Positions 1 to 7,329 of a DNA stretch of 19,302 nucleotides are shown in pieces; within the stretch, counting starts at the first letter, position 1; each line of letters starts with the position of its first letter. Below the pieces are notes generated by a model that had not been told where the DNA came from, ran no database searches, and worked only from the letters and a program-made list of their open reading frames with translations. The position numbers and the translations under genes were made by a program. The stretch is from Deltaproteobacteria bacterium (lineage in GTDB: Bacteria > Myxococcota_A > UBA9042 > DTJE01). The DNA lies in contig JADHTP010000026.1 in NCBI GenBank assembly GCA_016784945.1, positions 1 to 19,302 of the forward strand, written 5' to 3'.

Positions 1-112
1 GGATCCGGGTCGCTTCTCTGGAACAAGCCCCCACACTTCCGCGTTCCCGCCTGAACAGGCCCTTCGAAATCGGAAGGAGGTCCTGCAATCGATCGGAATA
101 TGTACCGCCCCC

Positions 113-208
113 GGAAATCAACCTGGGTCGGGTTGCCTGGGTCGGGTTGCCTGGTCAGGAAATCAACCTGGGTCGGGTTGCCTGGGTCGGGTTGCCTGGG
201 TCGGGTTG
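113..208. repeat. Nested tandem repeat cluster (14-bp and 45-bp units)
   Basis: A 14-bp unit, CCTGGGTCGGGTTG, occurs five times: 122-135, 136-149, 167-180, 181-194 and 195-208. Two copies lie inside a longer 45-bp direct repeat (113-157 and 158-202), each beginning GGAAATCAA. The junction CAACC...GGTTG can fold into a 5-bp-stem hairpin. The block lies upstream of the exported-protein gene at 383, outside any convincing gene. A frame through it stays open to about 232 but has no start codon in view, and the amino-acid pattern is only the repeat itself. The pattern suggests replication-slippage expansion of an intergenic repeat. A role in regulation cannot be judged from sequence. Confidence 0.85.
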
Positions 209-256
209 CCTGATCATGGCCGTTGTGCCTGATCACAAGTCGATCGGAAGACATGC

Positions 257-286
257 TTGACAGACCCAGCCCCCATGCGGGATAGA
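257..286 (+). promoter_or_regulatory. Possible sigma70-type promoter for the 383-970 gene
   Basis: A perfect TTGACA (257-262) is followed after 18 bp by GATAGA (281-286), a poor -10 match. It would give a leader of roughly 90 nt before the ATG at 383. The -35 match is good and the -10 is weak, so this is only a candidate. Confidence 0.3.
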
Positions 287-382
287 TCAAACATGGCCGT
301 TGAAATGACTATTCCCAAATCGGATACCCGCTTCGTAGTTGCGGTGGACGTGACCGCTCGGGTTCCATACGGAGGAAACGCT

Positions 383-970
383 ATGTTGACTCGACTGCTG
401 ACAGGGCTCACGTTGCTTGCAGTGCTCGTGGGCTCGACCCCGGCCCGTGCCCAGGAAGCTCCCGCCGGCGGGGAAGAGACTCACTCCAAGATCGACGGCC
501 AGCTCGTGCCCGTGGGAGAACAGAACCAGTACGAATACGCCTACAAGAAGCACCTCGTCTCGACGAACCCCCTCTCCTGGTTCTTCGGGTCCTTCACCGC
601 GGGATACACATACGCATTTCACAAGTACATCGCAGCGCGGGTGGACGTCGGATTCGTCCACTTCTGGGCGACCGACCTCTACGGAGGCCAGCTCTCCGCG
701 TCTTTGCCGATCTACGTCAAGAAGATGCACGACGGCTTCTACCTGGAGCCGGGCGCCTACATGATGGGCATGGAGTACAACGGTGCGACGGCCTTCGCAG
801 GCGGCCCGCAGCTCCTCCTCGGGTGGGCATGGATCTGGGACAGCGGCTTCAACCTCAACCTGGGCCTGGGGATAACCTACACCTGGGTCAGCGCGGAGGC
901 CGAGGGAGAAACGGCCGCAATCGACGGCCCCTGGCCCAAGGGCCGCCTCGCGTTCGGCTACGCCTGGTAA
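383..970 (+). CDS. Exported outer-membrane beta-barrel-like protein
   Basis: A 195-aa protein. The ATG at 383 is preferred over upstream in-frame starts because GGAGG (371-375) sits at good spacing and because a Sec signal peptide begins exactly there: MLTRLL, a hydrophobic stretch through LLAVLVG, then ARA|Q near residue 23. The mature part alternates short aromatic, Gly-rich hydrophobic segments (for example TAGYTYAFHKY, LLLGWAWIW, LNLGLGITYTW) with polar turns, and it ends with Trp after FGYA. This is typical of small outer-membrane barrels, whose C-terminal strand ends in an aromatic residue. The NPLSWFFG start of the barrel vaguely resembles the DUF3575 type, but that is from memory. It appears to stand alone, with the repeat cluster upstream and a nuclease remnant downstream. 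The location is a confident inference; the function is unknown. Confidence 0.8.
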   Translation: MLTRLLTGLTLLAVLVGSTPARAQEAPAGGEETHSKIDGQLVPVGEQNQYEYAYKKHLVSTNPLSWFFGSFTAGYTYAFHKYIAARVDVGFVHFWATDLYGGQLSASLPIYVKKMHDGFYLEPGAYMMGMEYNGATAFAGGPQLLLGWAWIWDSGFNLNLGLGITYTWVSAEAEGETAAIDGPWPKGRLAFGYAW

Positions 971-996
971 ATTAGCTCCCCTCCATCATCGCAGCG

Positions 997-1582
997 ATGT
1001 CGCCTTGGCGAACAGGGTGGGATGAACTTCCGGTGCTTTCTTCTTTAGGAAGTGCCATCCACCACGCGCTGGCCGTGTTCTACGGGTTCAGCAAGGCCCA
1101 CGGCAAGAGGCCATCACAGGGCCGGATACAGGCCGCGTTCTCCGACCGATGGGAAATGGAACTGCGGGACTCCTTCCCAATCCAGTACAAGAACGGCGAG
1201 GACGCCGGCAAAGGTCAAGGACCTGGGCGTCGCGATGCTGAAGAGGTTCTGCGATGACGGATTCGTGCCTGACAAGGTGATCGCCGTGGAACAGCCATTC
1301 TCCGTGGAGATCCACGACCCCGAGACCGGTGTCATCCAGGAAGAGGCCCTGGTCGGTGCCATCGACCTGGTGGCTGAACACGAGGGCCGGACGGTAATCG
1401 TCGAACACAAGACTGCGGCCCGTCGGTTCGCCCAGGACCGCCTCCTCGCTCGTTTCGAGACGGACTTTCGTACCACTACAGACCTCCCAAAAAAATGGGG
1501 AAGTGCAATTGTCGTCAGTGGCCATGAACTATTGTCGCTGGGCATCCATGATCGAATGTCCCCTAATCATCCGGGGTTTTAA
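997..1582 (+). pseudogene. Frameshifted remnant of a RecB-family PD-(D/E)XK nuclease
   Basis: Two overlapping frames together encode one recognisable domain. In the first frame (homology from about 1048) is GSAIHHALAVFY followed by a helical stretch ending YKNGEDA. In the second frame, from 1208, it resumes as AKVKDLGVAMLKRF and runs through VGAIDLVAEHEGRTVIVEHKTA. The D and the E-x-K of the PD-(D/E)XK core (GAIDLV and VEHKTA) are both visible. Removing one G near 1207 joins the frames as GEDA-AKVKDLG. The N-terminal entry motifs of such nucleases are missing, and similarity fades after about 1475, where the Q-rich YxxQ helix should come. No ribosome-binding site precedes either frame. I read this as a decayed gene: at least one frameshift plus loss of both ends. 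A sequencing error could explain the frameshift but not the missing ends. Confidence 0.72.
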
Positions 1583-1589
1583 ATGCAAG

Positions 1590-2585
1590 TCAAGCCCGGC
1601 GTCCACCGTAGCGAGCCCGGAACTCTTCCTCGATCCAGCGGTAGGTGGGCTTCATGCCGTCCCGCAGGGTGATGGACGGCACCCAGTCGAGGTAGCTGCG
1701 GATCAGCGTGTTGTCGGAGTTCCGACCGTTGACCCCCTTGGGCGCATCCAGCTTGTAGCGACGCTCGAGCTTCACGCCCGCGATGTCCTCCACGATGGAC
1801 ACCAGGTCGTTGATGGTGACCAGTTCGTCCGAACCCAGGTTCACCGGTTCCCCGATGTCGGCGTGCATGATGCGGTCCACGCCCTGAAGGCAGTCGTCGA
1901 TGTGCATGAAGCTGCGGGTCTGGGTGCCGTCGCCCCAGATCTCGATCTCCCCGGTCCCCCGGGTGGTGGTTTCCAGGACCTTGCGGATGATGGCCGCGGG
2001 GGCCTTCTCCCGGCCGCCTTCCCAGTGGCCGTTCGGCCCGTACACGTTGTGGAAACGGGCGACCCGGGTCAGCAGGCCGTAGTCCTCGGTGAAATGGCGA
2101 CACATGCGTTCCGTAAAGAGCTTCTCCCAGCCGTATCCGTCCTCGGCCATGGCCGGGTAGGCGTCCTGTTCCTTAAGCGGGGCGGCCCAGGGGTCCTTCT
2201 GCTTGTCCTCGGCATAGACGCAGGCCGACGAGGAGTAGAAGAACCGTTCCACCCCCGCGTCCCTGGCCTCTACCAGCATGTGGGTGCTAATGAGCACGGA
2301 CAGCATGCACTCGGCCTTGTGGGCGCCGATGAACCCGATGCCACCCATGTCTGCGGCCAGGTTATAGACTTCGCTGACGCCCCGGCACGCCTTCCGGCAA
2401 CTGTCAGGGAACGTGAGGTCCGCCACCACGTTGTCCACGTCATCGAACACCTGGAACCATTCGTCCAGGGGCTTGATGTCCACGGACCGGACCGGGAGGC
2501 CCCTCTTCCGATAGAAGTCCACCAGGTGCCCCCCGATGAACCCGCCGCCTCCCGTCACCAGGACCAGACCGTTGTTTGCCGCCAT
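1590..2585 (-). CDS. GDP-mannose 3,5-epimerase-like NAD-dependent epimerase
   Basis: A 331-aa extended-SDR sugar-nucleotide epimerase. The start at 2585 is chosen because AAGGAG (2593-2598) lies 7 nt upstream; the frame stays open further upstream but without a ribosome-binding site. Visible motifs: NAD-binding TGGGGFIG (11-18), MGGIGF (80-85), SSSACVY with Cys122, YGWEK with Tyr151 and Lys155, NVYGP, GGREKAPAA with Lys194, and WGDGTQTRSF. As I recall the plant GME catalytic residues (Cys145, Tyr174, Lys178, Lys217), all four are present here at a constant offset of 23. GME converts GDP-D-mannose to GDP-L-galactose and GDP-L-gulose in the cytosol. The assignment is therefore more specific than 'UDP-glucose epimerase'. 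There are no adjacent nucleotide-sugar genes, so the end product (surface polysaccharide or another glycoconjugate) is unknown. Confidence 0.85.
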   Translation of the reverse strand: MAANNGLVLVTGGGGFIGGHLVDFYRKRGLPVRSVDIKPLDEWFQVFDDVDNVVADLTFPDSCRKACRGVSEVYNLAADMGGIGFIGAHKAECMLSVLISTHMLVEARDAGVERFFYSSSACVYAEDKQKDPWAAPLKEQDAYPAMAEDGYGWEKLFTERMCRHFTEDYGLLTRVARFHNVYGPNGHWEGGREKAPAAIIRKVLETTTRGTGEIEIWGDGTQTRSFMHIDDCLQGVDRIMHADIGEPVNLGSDELVTINDLVSIVEDIAGVKLERRYKLDAPKGVNGRNSDNTLIRSYLDWVPSITLRDGMKPTYRWIEEEFRARYGGRRA

Positions 2586-2592
2586 CCGGGGA

Positions 2593-2598
2593 CTCCTT
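2593..2598 (-). promoter_or_regulatory. Ribosome-binding site deciding the epimerase start
   Basis: AAGGAG on the minus strand, 7 nt before the ATG at 2585-2583. It excludes the longer open frame reaching 2648, which would also run into the palindrome at 2638-2659. Confidence 0.75.
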
Positions 2599-2637
2599 GC
2601 TGACCTGAGGGTCATTGTACCCGAACCGGTTCCCTGT

Positions 2638-2659
2638 GGGACGGACATGTGTCCGTCCC
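2638..2659. repeat. Perfect 10-bp intergenic palindrome (REP-like)
   Basis: GGGACGGACA (2638-2647), spacer TG, then TGTCCGTCCC (2650-2659), a perfect 10+2+10 inverted repeat followed by CCTACA. It lies in the divergent gap between the epimerase and the membrane-protein gene. A close relative is at 17513-17534. Its position between two divergent start codons makes a terminator role unlikely. A REP-type repeat is the likeliest reading. Confidence 0.8.
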
Positions 2660-2666
2660 CTACAAT

Positions 2667-2690
2667 CGATCAACGATCTGACGATCAACG
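2667..2690. repeat. Period-7 CGATCAA repeat, cluster 1
   Basis: CGATCAA (2667-2673), an 8-bp variant CGATCTGA (2674-2681), CGATCAA (2682-2688), then CG. The same heptamer makes clusters at 4748-4777 and 5020-5049. Confidence 0.7.
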
Positions 2691-2725
2691 CTCCGCGATG
2701 GGCGATAGGCGCCTCCTCCTCTGCC

Positions 2726-2755
2726 TTGACTCTCAAATCGTGATGCGGGCACAAT
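2726..2755 (+). promoter_or_regulatory. Possible promoter giving a leaderless membrane-protein mRNA
   Basis: TTGACT (2726-2731), 18-bp spacer, CACAAT (2750-2755). The -10 overlaps the first ATG (2754), so transcription would begin near 2762, next to the in-frame ATG at 2763. Neither ATG has a recognisable ribosome-binding site, which fits a leaderless message. This rests on hexamer matching only. Confidence 0.35.
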
Positions 2756-4721
2756 GCCCGCCATGGAACCCGGTCCCCATTCTTCCCCAGCGCCCCGGGG
2801 CCTGCCGCGACTTCGCGGTGTGGCCGCGCCCGTGCTCCTGGTCCTCCTGGCAGGTGCGGCCTTCTGCTGGATCGGCCAGGGCGTGAGCCAGGGTATCGGC
2901 CTGCACGCCGACACCAACAGGGATCTCCTGCTGGTCAGGGGGTGTATATCCTCGGACGTCTGCCCCGCCAAGGGGGCCCCGCACGCCTTCCCCTACCTGG
3001 ATCAGGGCGGCGTCTGGAAGATGCACCTGGCCCTCCTGGACACCCTGGGGTTAGGACTGCAATCCGTCGCCCTGGTGTCCATCCTGGGATTCCTGCTGGC
3101 CATGGGATTGCTCTTCCAGTCCGGACGGTCCCTTTTTCTGCGGTCCCCCGTCTTGTCCGTCCGGTCCCTGGCGTTCCTGGTGGTCCTGGCGGTGCCCATT
3201 ACGGCCACCATGGCACGAACGGGAACGCTCCTGGTGGTCTGGAACCCGGTGCTGGCCCCCCTTCCCGCAGCGGCGGCCCTGCTGAGTTGCCTGCTGGCGG
3301 TCCAGACCCGGAAGACCGTCTTCTACGTGGGGGCGGCCCTGGGATTCGCCCTGTCGGCGCAGGTCCACCCCATCGCAAACCTGTTCGTCCCGGTGGCGGT
3401 CCTGTTGTTCCTGATCTACCAGCCCGAAAGGGTCGCCCTGGCCTGGTTCCTGAGTGGCATGGTGTTCTGCGGTTCCTACCTGGCCGTGTCACGGGATGCC
3501 CTGGTGTCACTGGTGGAACTCCTTGCGAACCTCTCCGCCCTGCCGGATCGGGAGGGCGTGGGTGTGGGGCCGGCCCTGCCCTTCGGGGCCGAGGCCTTGA
3601 TGGCCCTGGCGTGGTGCGCGGCCTTCGTATTCCTGGTTCGCGCGGGCCGTCTGCCCCGATCACCGGCATCCACGGCACTGGCACTGCTGGCCACGGTCCC
3701 TTTCGTGGCGGTGGCGGCGCCGGCCCTCCTCCTCCACTGGACCTATTCGCCCCACTACCTGGTGCCCTTCCAGCTGTGCCTGCTCCTGATGGAGTCCCTG
3801 GTCCTGGTGGGACTGGTGGAGTGGGCGGGCGCTTTCCTGGCCGGACGGTTCGCGGCCCTGGGCCCGCCCGGGCGACTGCCCGCGCTCCTGCTCGCGGGGC
3901 TTGCCGGTGGTGTGCTGGTGGTCAGTCTCGGACCGGACCGTGAGGCCGGCCCCGGCACCCCGGATCGCGAAACGGCCCTGAACTACGAGGACATGGAGGC
4001 CCTGGCCGGGGCACTGAGGGATCTGGGTATGGTGACCTACGAAGAGGCCGTGCGTCGGCTGCGGGGTCCCGAGATGTTCAACGTGGCGTCGGCGCTGGAA
4101 CTGTATCTTCCCCGCTCCGGCGCGCCCGGTCCCCATGCCGTGCCCGGGGACCTGGTCCTGCTGCTCAAGACCGGTTCCACGGGGGAACCGCCACCGGGGT
4201 GGAAGGTGATCAACCATACGGATCAGGGGCGCCTGTTCGCGGCTCCGTTCCGTTCTTCCGTGGCCTGGGACCGGATCGGGATCGCCTGCGATCCGGACCG
4301 GCCCGACCAGCCGGATTCGGGGGACTGGACCGGTGTCCTGGTCCTGGTGCCGGCCCAGGGGGACGGTCATCCCTGGCTGGACACCCTGCCGCCCATTCTG
4401 CGGTGCCGGCTCCTGCGGGTGCGGGTCCCGGTCACGCCCGTCGCCGACCATCCTCTGTTGCTGTACGGCCACCGGCGGGGGGTCCCGGGCGACCTGTCCC
4501 TGGACGTGGTGGAGGTCCGGGGTCTGAAGACGGCCACCGCGCTGCCTTCGGCCAGGGTGCTCCTGGCCGGCGGACAGGCAGGCGCCCGCGGTGAAGTGGT
4601 GTTCCAGTGGCGTTCCGACACGGTGAGGGAATACCGGCTGCCCACGGACCTGGACCTGGTGGAGGTGCCCGTCACGGGCCCCGGGGTGGCCGCGTTGCTG
4701 GAGGTGAAAGGCTTTGAGTAG
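2754..4721 (+). CDS. Large polytopic inner-membrane protein, possibly GT-C-like
   Basis: Up to 655 aa (652 if the ATG at 2763 is used). The first 400 residues or so hold about nine or ten hydrophobic segments, for example near 22-43, 93-120, 136-155, 160-185, 189-224, 227-246, and several between 285 and 400. The last 250 residues form a soluble domain without an obvious motif. After the first helix comes an Asp/Arg-rich loop (LHADTNRDLLLVRGC) and then a second Cys in SSDVCP. An acidic/Arg first loop after the first helix is common in GT-C glycosyltransferases and related surface-glycan proteins, but I cannot assign the family. It overlaps the next gene by 8 nt, implying translational coupling. 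Codon use and GC are like the neighbours. Function unknown; role in envelope glycan handling is inference. Confidence 0.8.
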   Translation: MPAMEPGPHSSPAPRGLPRLRGVAAPVLLVLLAGAAFCWIGQGVSQGIGLHADTNRDLLLVRGCISSDVCPAKGAPHAFPYLDQGGVWKMHLALLDTLGLGLQSVALVSILGFLLAMGLLFQSGRSLFLRSPVLSVRSLAFLVVLAVPITATMARTGTLLVVWNPVLAPLPAAAALLSCLLAVQTRKTVFYVGAALGFALSAQVHPIANLFVPVAVLLFLIYQPERVALAWFLSGMVFCGSYLAVSRDALVSLVELLANLSALPDREGVGVGPALPFGAEALMALAWCAAFVFLVRAGRLPRSPASTALALLATVPFVAVAAPALLLHWTYSPHYLVPFQLCLLLMESLVLVGLVEWAGAFLAGRFAALGPPGRLPALLLAGLAGGVLVVSLGPDREAGPGTPDRETALNYEDMEALAGALRDLGMVTYEEAVRRLRGPEMFNVASALELYLPRSGAPGPHAVPGDLVLLLKTGSTGEPPPGWKVINHTDQGRLFAAPFRSSVAWDRIGIACDPDRPDQPDSGDWTGVLVLVPAQGDGHPWLDTLPPILRCRLLRVRVPVTPVADHPLLLYGHRRGVPGDLSLDVVEVRGLKTATALPSARVLLAGGQAGARGEVVFQWRSDTVREYRLPTDLDLVEVPVTGPGVAALLEVKGFE

Positions 4722-5040
4722 GAGGAAATCAGCCGGCCGGTCAACTGCGATCGACGATCGACGATCAACGATCAACGTTCGGCACCTGCTGCCCTGGGTG
4801 GTGATCTGCGCGCTGGTGGCCATCACTTCACTGGCCATGGGCCAGGCGGTGTCGTCAGGTCTACCCGGCGACGTCCTGGACCACGTGGAGGAGGTGCGGG
4901 ACCCCTTCTTTCCCACGGCCTTCGGGTTCAATGCCCTGGCCTACATTGTGAACGTGCTGGGCCTGCTGGCCTTCATCTTCCTGGGGATTCGCGAAACCCT
5001 TCGCCTGACGGGAAGGCCCCGATCCACGATCAACGATTGA
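4714..5040 (+). CDS. Small two-helix membrane protein with repeat-encoded ends
   Basis: Up to 108 aa from a TTG overlapping the previous gene's end. The core holds two transmembrane helices (about residues 25-45, LLPWVVICALVAITSLAMG, and 75-95, ALAYIVNVLGLLAFIFLGI) joined by a loop with DHVEEVRDPFFPTAFGF. The start is uncertain: AGGAGG lies at 4720-4725, just after the TTG, while the first GTGs are about 70 nt further on at LLPWVV. Residues around 10-22 are encoded by a period-7 repeat cluster (4748-4777), and the last residues RSTIND plus the stop come from another (5020-5049). The repeat may have been inserted in frame between the original ribosome-binding site and the coding core. No family recognised. 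It is presumably a partner of the upstream membrane protein. Confidence 0.6.
   Translation: MSRRKSAGRSTAIDDRRSTINVRHLLPWVVICALVAITSLAMGQAVSSGLPGDVLDHVEEVRDPFFPTAFGFNALAYIVNVLGLLAFIFLGIRETLRLTGRPRSTIND
4748..4777. repeat. Period-7 CGATCRA repeat, cluster 2 (inside a gene)
   Basis: Four contiguous heptamers: CGATCGA, CGATCGA, CGATCAA, CGATCAA (4748-4775), plus CG. Seven is not a multiple of three, so translation reads the repeat in all phases, giving AIDDRRSTIN near the N-terminus of the small membrane protein. Confidence 0.85.
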
Positions 5041-5049
5041 CGATCAACG
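5020..5049. repeat. Period-7 CGATCAA repeat, cluster 3 (at converging gene ends)
   Basis: Four heptamers: CGATCCA (5020-5026), CGATCAA (5027-5033), CGATTGA (5034-5040), CGATCAA (5041-5047), plus CG. The third supplies the TGA of the plus-strand gene (5038-5040). The fourth supplies the TGA of the minus-strand TPR gene (5044-5046). No strong hairpin with a T-run is present, so it does not look like a classical terminator. Confidence 0.85.
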
Positions 5050-7113
5050 CTTCCCTTCGAGGCCTTTCAGCATCTCGCGGGCCTCGGGGTCGTGAGGGTA
5101 GTTGCTGATGGATTTCTTAAGGAGTTTTCGGGCCTTTTCCAGGTCCCCGTTCTTGATGTGGATCCGGGCCAGACCGTTATATTTCTTGTATTCGATGTGA
5201 GGGTTGATGGCGATGGCCCGCTCGAAGTTCTTTCTGGCCTCGTCCATTCTTCCCTGGCGCAGGTAGATCAGGCCCAGGCCCTCGTAGGGGCAGGTGTAGC
5301 GCATGTCGTCCACGGCAAGCGCTGACTTGAAACCCTTTTCGGCTGCCACGTCTTCGCCCCGGTTGTACTGGACCAGGGCCAGTTCGGCCAGGGCGTAGGG
5401 ATTGTCCGGGTGGTCGTCAAGGACCTTGCGGAAGAGCTTTTCCGCCTCTTCCATCCGGCGCAGGCCCGACAGGGAGTTCCCCTTGCCCAGCAGGGCGAAG
5501 ACGTCGTCTGCCTGCCGCTCCAGAATTACGTCGTAATGCCCGATGGCGTCGACGTGCCGGTTGTTGTTGGCCGCCACCCAGGCCATGCCCAGGTGGGCCA
5601 TTTCGTACACCAGCCAGCCGTACTCCTGCCCCGTCTCTCCGAGCGGGGGGGGCGGTGCGTCCACCACGGGGCGAAAAGACTCTTCGGCCGCCGTATAGTC
5701 CCTTCTGGCGATGGCCAGGTGGCCCTGACTCACCCCGATCCCCGGGTCATCCGGGTCCTGGGCGCGAGCCTTGACGAAGGCGGCCTCGGCCTTTTCGTAG
5801 TTCTGCTGAAGCAGCAGGAGGAGTCCCAGCATGACCTGTTTCCTGCCCCTGTCCTCCCCGTCGGGCACCCGTTCAAGGACCTTCTCCGCCAAGGCGAAGT
5901 CGCCGCGGTCGTAGGCCCTAACCGCCGCGGCCAGGGTGTCGGGAACCTCGGTGGATTCCTGTTGCCGGTGGTAGGTCAGGTAGCCATCGCCCTGACTTCC
6001 GCTGCCTTTACCGTCCTTGATAGCCAGTCGGATCTTTTCCGACAGGGCCCGGCGCCCGGCGCCCGGTTCCGCAGTCCGTGAACCCTCCAGCAACCGTCGG
6101 GCCATGGTCACGTCCCCCAGGTCGAAGCAGAGTCCGGCCGCGTCCAGGGCCAGGTCCCCGTCCACCGGTCGGGCTTCCCCGCGTTCAAGGGCCTCGAGTC
6201 GTTCCAGGAGAGCCCTGAACTGGGCCCGGTCCTGGAGCTTCACCGCCCGTTCCACGTATTGGATGGCCTTGTCGAACTCGCCCACCACGTAGAATCCCAG
6301 GGCGGCCTCCACCTGGGTGAGGGGATCGCCGGCCTCCTGGTCCCCGGCCTTGCCGTACTGGACCGCGGCCTTTTCGGCCTTGCCCTGCCGGGTGTACAGG
6401 GCGCCCAGGGCCTGGTAGGGACAGCCATAGTAGCTGCCCCGGCCCACGGTCTTTTCCGTCTCTTCCAGGTTGCGGATGGACGATTTCAGGATCTTTTCGG
6501 CCTCGTCGTGCCGGCCGGTCTTCACGTACAGTCGGCCCAGGTACTCCTGGGTCTCCACCAGCACCTGCTTGTTCCCGGACGAGGAGGCGGTCGAGATGGC
6601 CTTGAGCAGGATGGTCTCGGCTTCGTCGGCCCGGTCCAGCCAGATGAAGGCCTTGGACACCTCCAGCATGATCCGGGGGTCCTCGGGCCTCGCGTCCAGC
6701 AACCGCCGGTTCAGCGCGTAGACCTGCTCGGGGTCGTGATAGGCGCCCTGGAACAGAAAGGCCAGGCCCGACAGGGCCGCCACGTTGGCCGGTTCACGGC
6801 GCAGAACCCCTTCATAGGCCTGTTTCACCAGGACCTTACGTTCCTCGTTCTTTTCCTGTGAAGCCGTGGCGCCACAGGTGTGCTGGACGAAACGGGCCAG
6901 CCGGGCCAGTGCCCCCGGGCTGACGGCCTGTCCCGCGGCGGCCTTGCGCAACAGGTCCTCGGCTTCCTGGCAGGGACCCGGTCCCGCCGCGCCGTCCACG
7001 GAGGACTCCAGGAGGTTCAGGATGGGGGGATCCAGTCCGTCGGGGGTCGGGGTGCAGCCGGAGGCCATGACTCCCAGAATCGCCAGTGCCGCTGCCGTCG
7101 TTCGCGTCATCAT
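5044..7113 (-). CDS. TPR-repeat lipoprotein
   Basis: A 689-aa protein from the ATG at 7113, chosen because it gives a clean lipoprotein signal: MMTRTTAAALAILGVMASGC with the lipobox Cys at residue 20. The frame extends 12 codons further upstream, but neither position has a good ribosome-binding site. From about residue 90 to the end there are many tetratricopeptide-type helical repeats, for example ADEAETILLKAI, ALGALYTRQGKAEKAAVQYGKA, DEARKNFERAIAINPH and KARKLLKKSI. A less regular linker lies around residues 340-400. TPR solenoids are protein-interaction scaffolds. A lipid-anchored one beside an SGNH hydrolase and polytopic membrane proteins suggests an assembly factor in envelope polysaccharide export, but that is inference. 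It converges on the small membrane-protein gene with a 3-nt gap. Upstream lies a MITE-like element. Confidence 0.85.
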   Translation of the reverse strand: MMTRTTAAALAILGVMASGCTPTPDGLDPPILNLLESSVDGAAGPGPCQEAEDLLRKAAAGQAVSPGALARLARFVQHTCGATASQEKNEERKVLVKQAYEGVLRREPANVAALSGLAFLFQGAYHDPEQVYALNRRLLDARPEDPRIMLEVSKAFIWLDRADEAETILLKAISTASSSGNKQVLVETQEYLGRLYVKTGRHDEAEKILKSSIRNLEETEKTVGRGSYYGCPYQALGALYTRQGKAEKAAVQYGKAGDQEAGDPLTQVEAALGFYVVGEFDKAIQYVERAVKLQDRAQFRALLERLEALERGEARPVDGDLALDAAGLCFDLGDVTMARRLLEGSRTAEPGAGRRALSEKIRLAIKDGKGSGSQGDGYLTYHRQQESTEVPDTLAAAVRAYDRGDFALAEKVLERVPDGEDRGRKQVMLGLLLLLQQNYEKAEAAFVKARAQDPDDPGIGVSQGHLAIARRDYTAAEESFRPVVDAPPPPLGETGQEYGWLVYEMAHLGMAWVAANNNRHVDAIGHYDVILERQADDVFALLGKGNSLSGLRRMEEAEKLFRKVLDDHPDNPYALAELALVQYNRGEDVAAEKGFKSALAVDDMRYTCPYEGLGLIYLRQGRMDEARKNFERAIAINPHIEYKKYNGLARIHIKNGDLEKARKLLKKSISNYPHDPEAREMLKGLEGKR

Positions 7114-7184
7114 CGTCGGGTTACCCGTGGGCCGGAGGTCATCATCCAATCTGCATCGGGGGGTGTCAAGGCGGCCGGGCTTAC

Positions 7185-7325
7185 GGTAGTGGGTCAGCTT
7201 GGCCGAGGCGACCCTGGAGTGCGCAAATGCGCTTTCTCACGGCGCAGCAAGCTTCGCCGAACCAAAGCGGTGGCAAGCCACCGCACTCCAAAACGGCCAG
7301 AATGACGGGAAACTGACCCACTACC
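7185..7325. mobile_element. MITE-like element, copy A
   Basis: A non-coding 141-bp block bounded by perfect 13-bp terminal inverted repeats, GGTAGTGGGTCAG at the left and its complement at 7313-7325. Inside are an 8-bp-stem hairpin GCGGTGGC-AA-GCCACCGC (7267-7284), a second hairpin around 7240-7258, and TGGAGTGCG (7215-7223), which pairs with CGCACTCCA (7282-7290). Flanks GGGCTTAC (7177-7184) and GGGCCTAC (7326-7333) form an 8-bp direct repeat with one mismatch, a possible target duplication. The right flank includes the stop codon of the next gene. A related copy is at 13148-13315. No transposase is encoded. Confidence 0.75.
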
Positions 7326-7329
7326 GGGC

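Noticed and set aside
1..54. Short frame ending WNKPPHFRVPA then stop at the left edge, as the C-terminus of a gene
   Set aside because: Only 17 residues are visible and another frame through the same bases is equally open. No family signal.
2..232. Open frame through the tandem repeats encoding a repeated NQPGSGCLGRVAW
   Set aside because: No start codon in view, and the peptide merely mirrors the DNA repeat. No independent coding evidence.
1559..1580. CCCC...GGGG followed by TTTT after the nuclease remnant, as a terminator
   Set aside because: The stem has only 4 bp with a 9-nt loop, and the T-run is short. Too weak to call.
1503..2603. Long plus-strand frame (366 aa) opposite the epimerase
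   Set aside because: It is a shadow of the epimerase gene in GC-rich DNA. The minus strand carries all recognised motifs and the ribosome-binding site.
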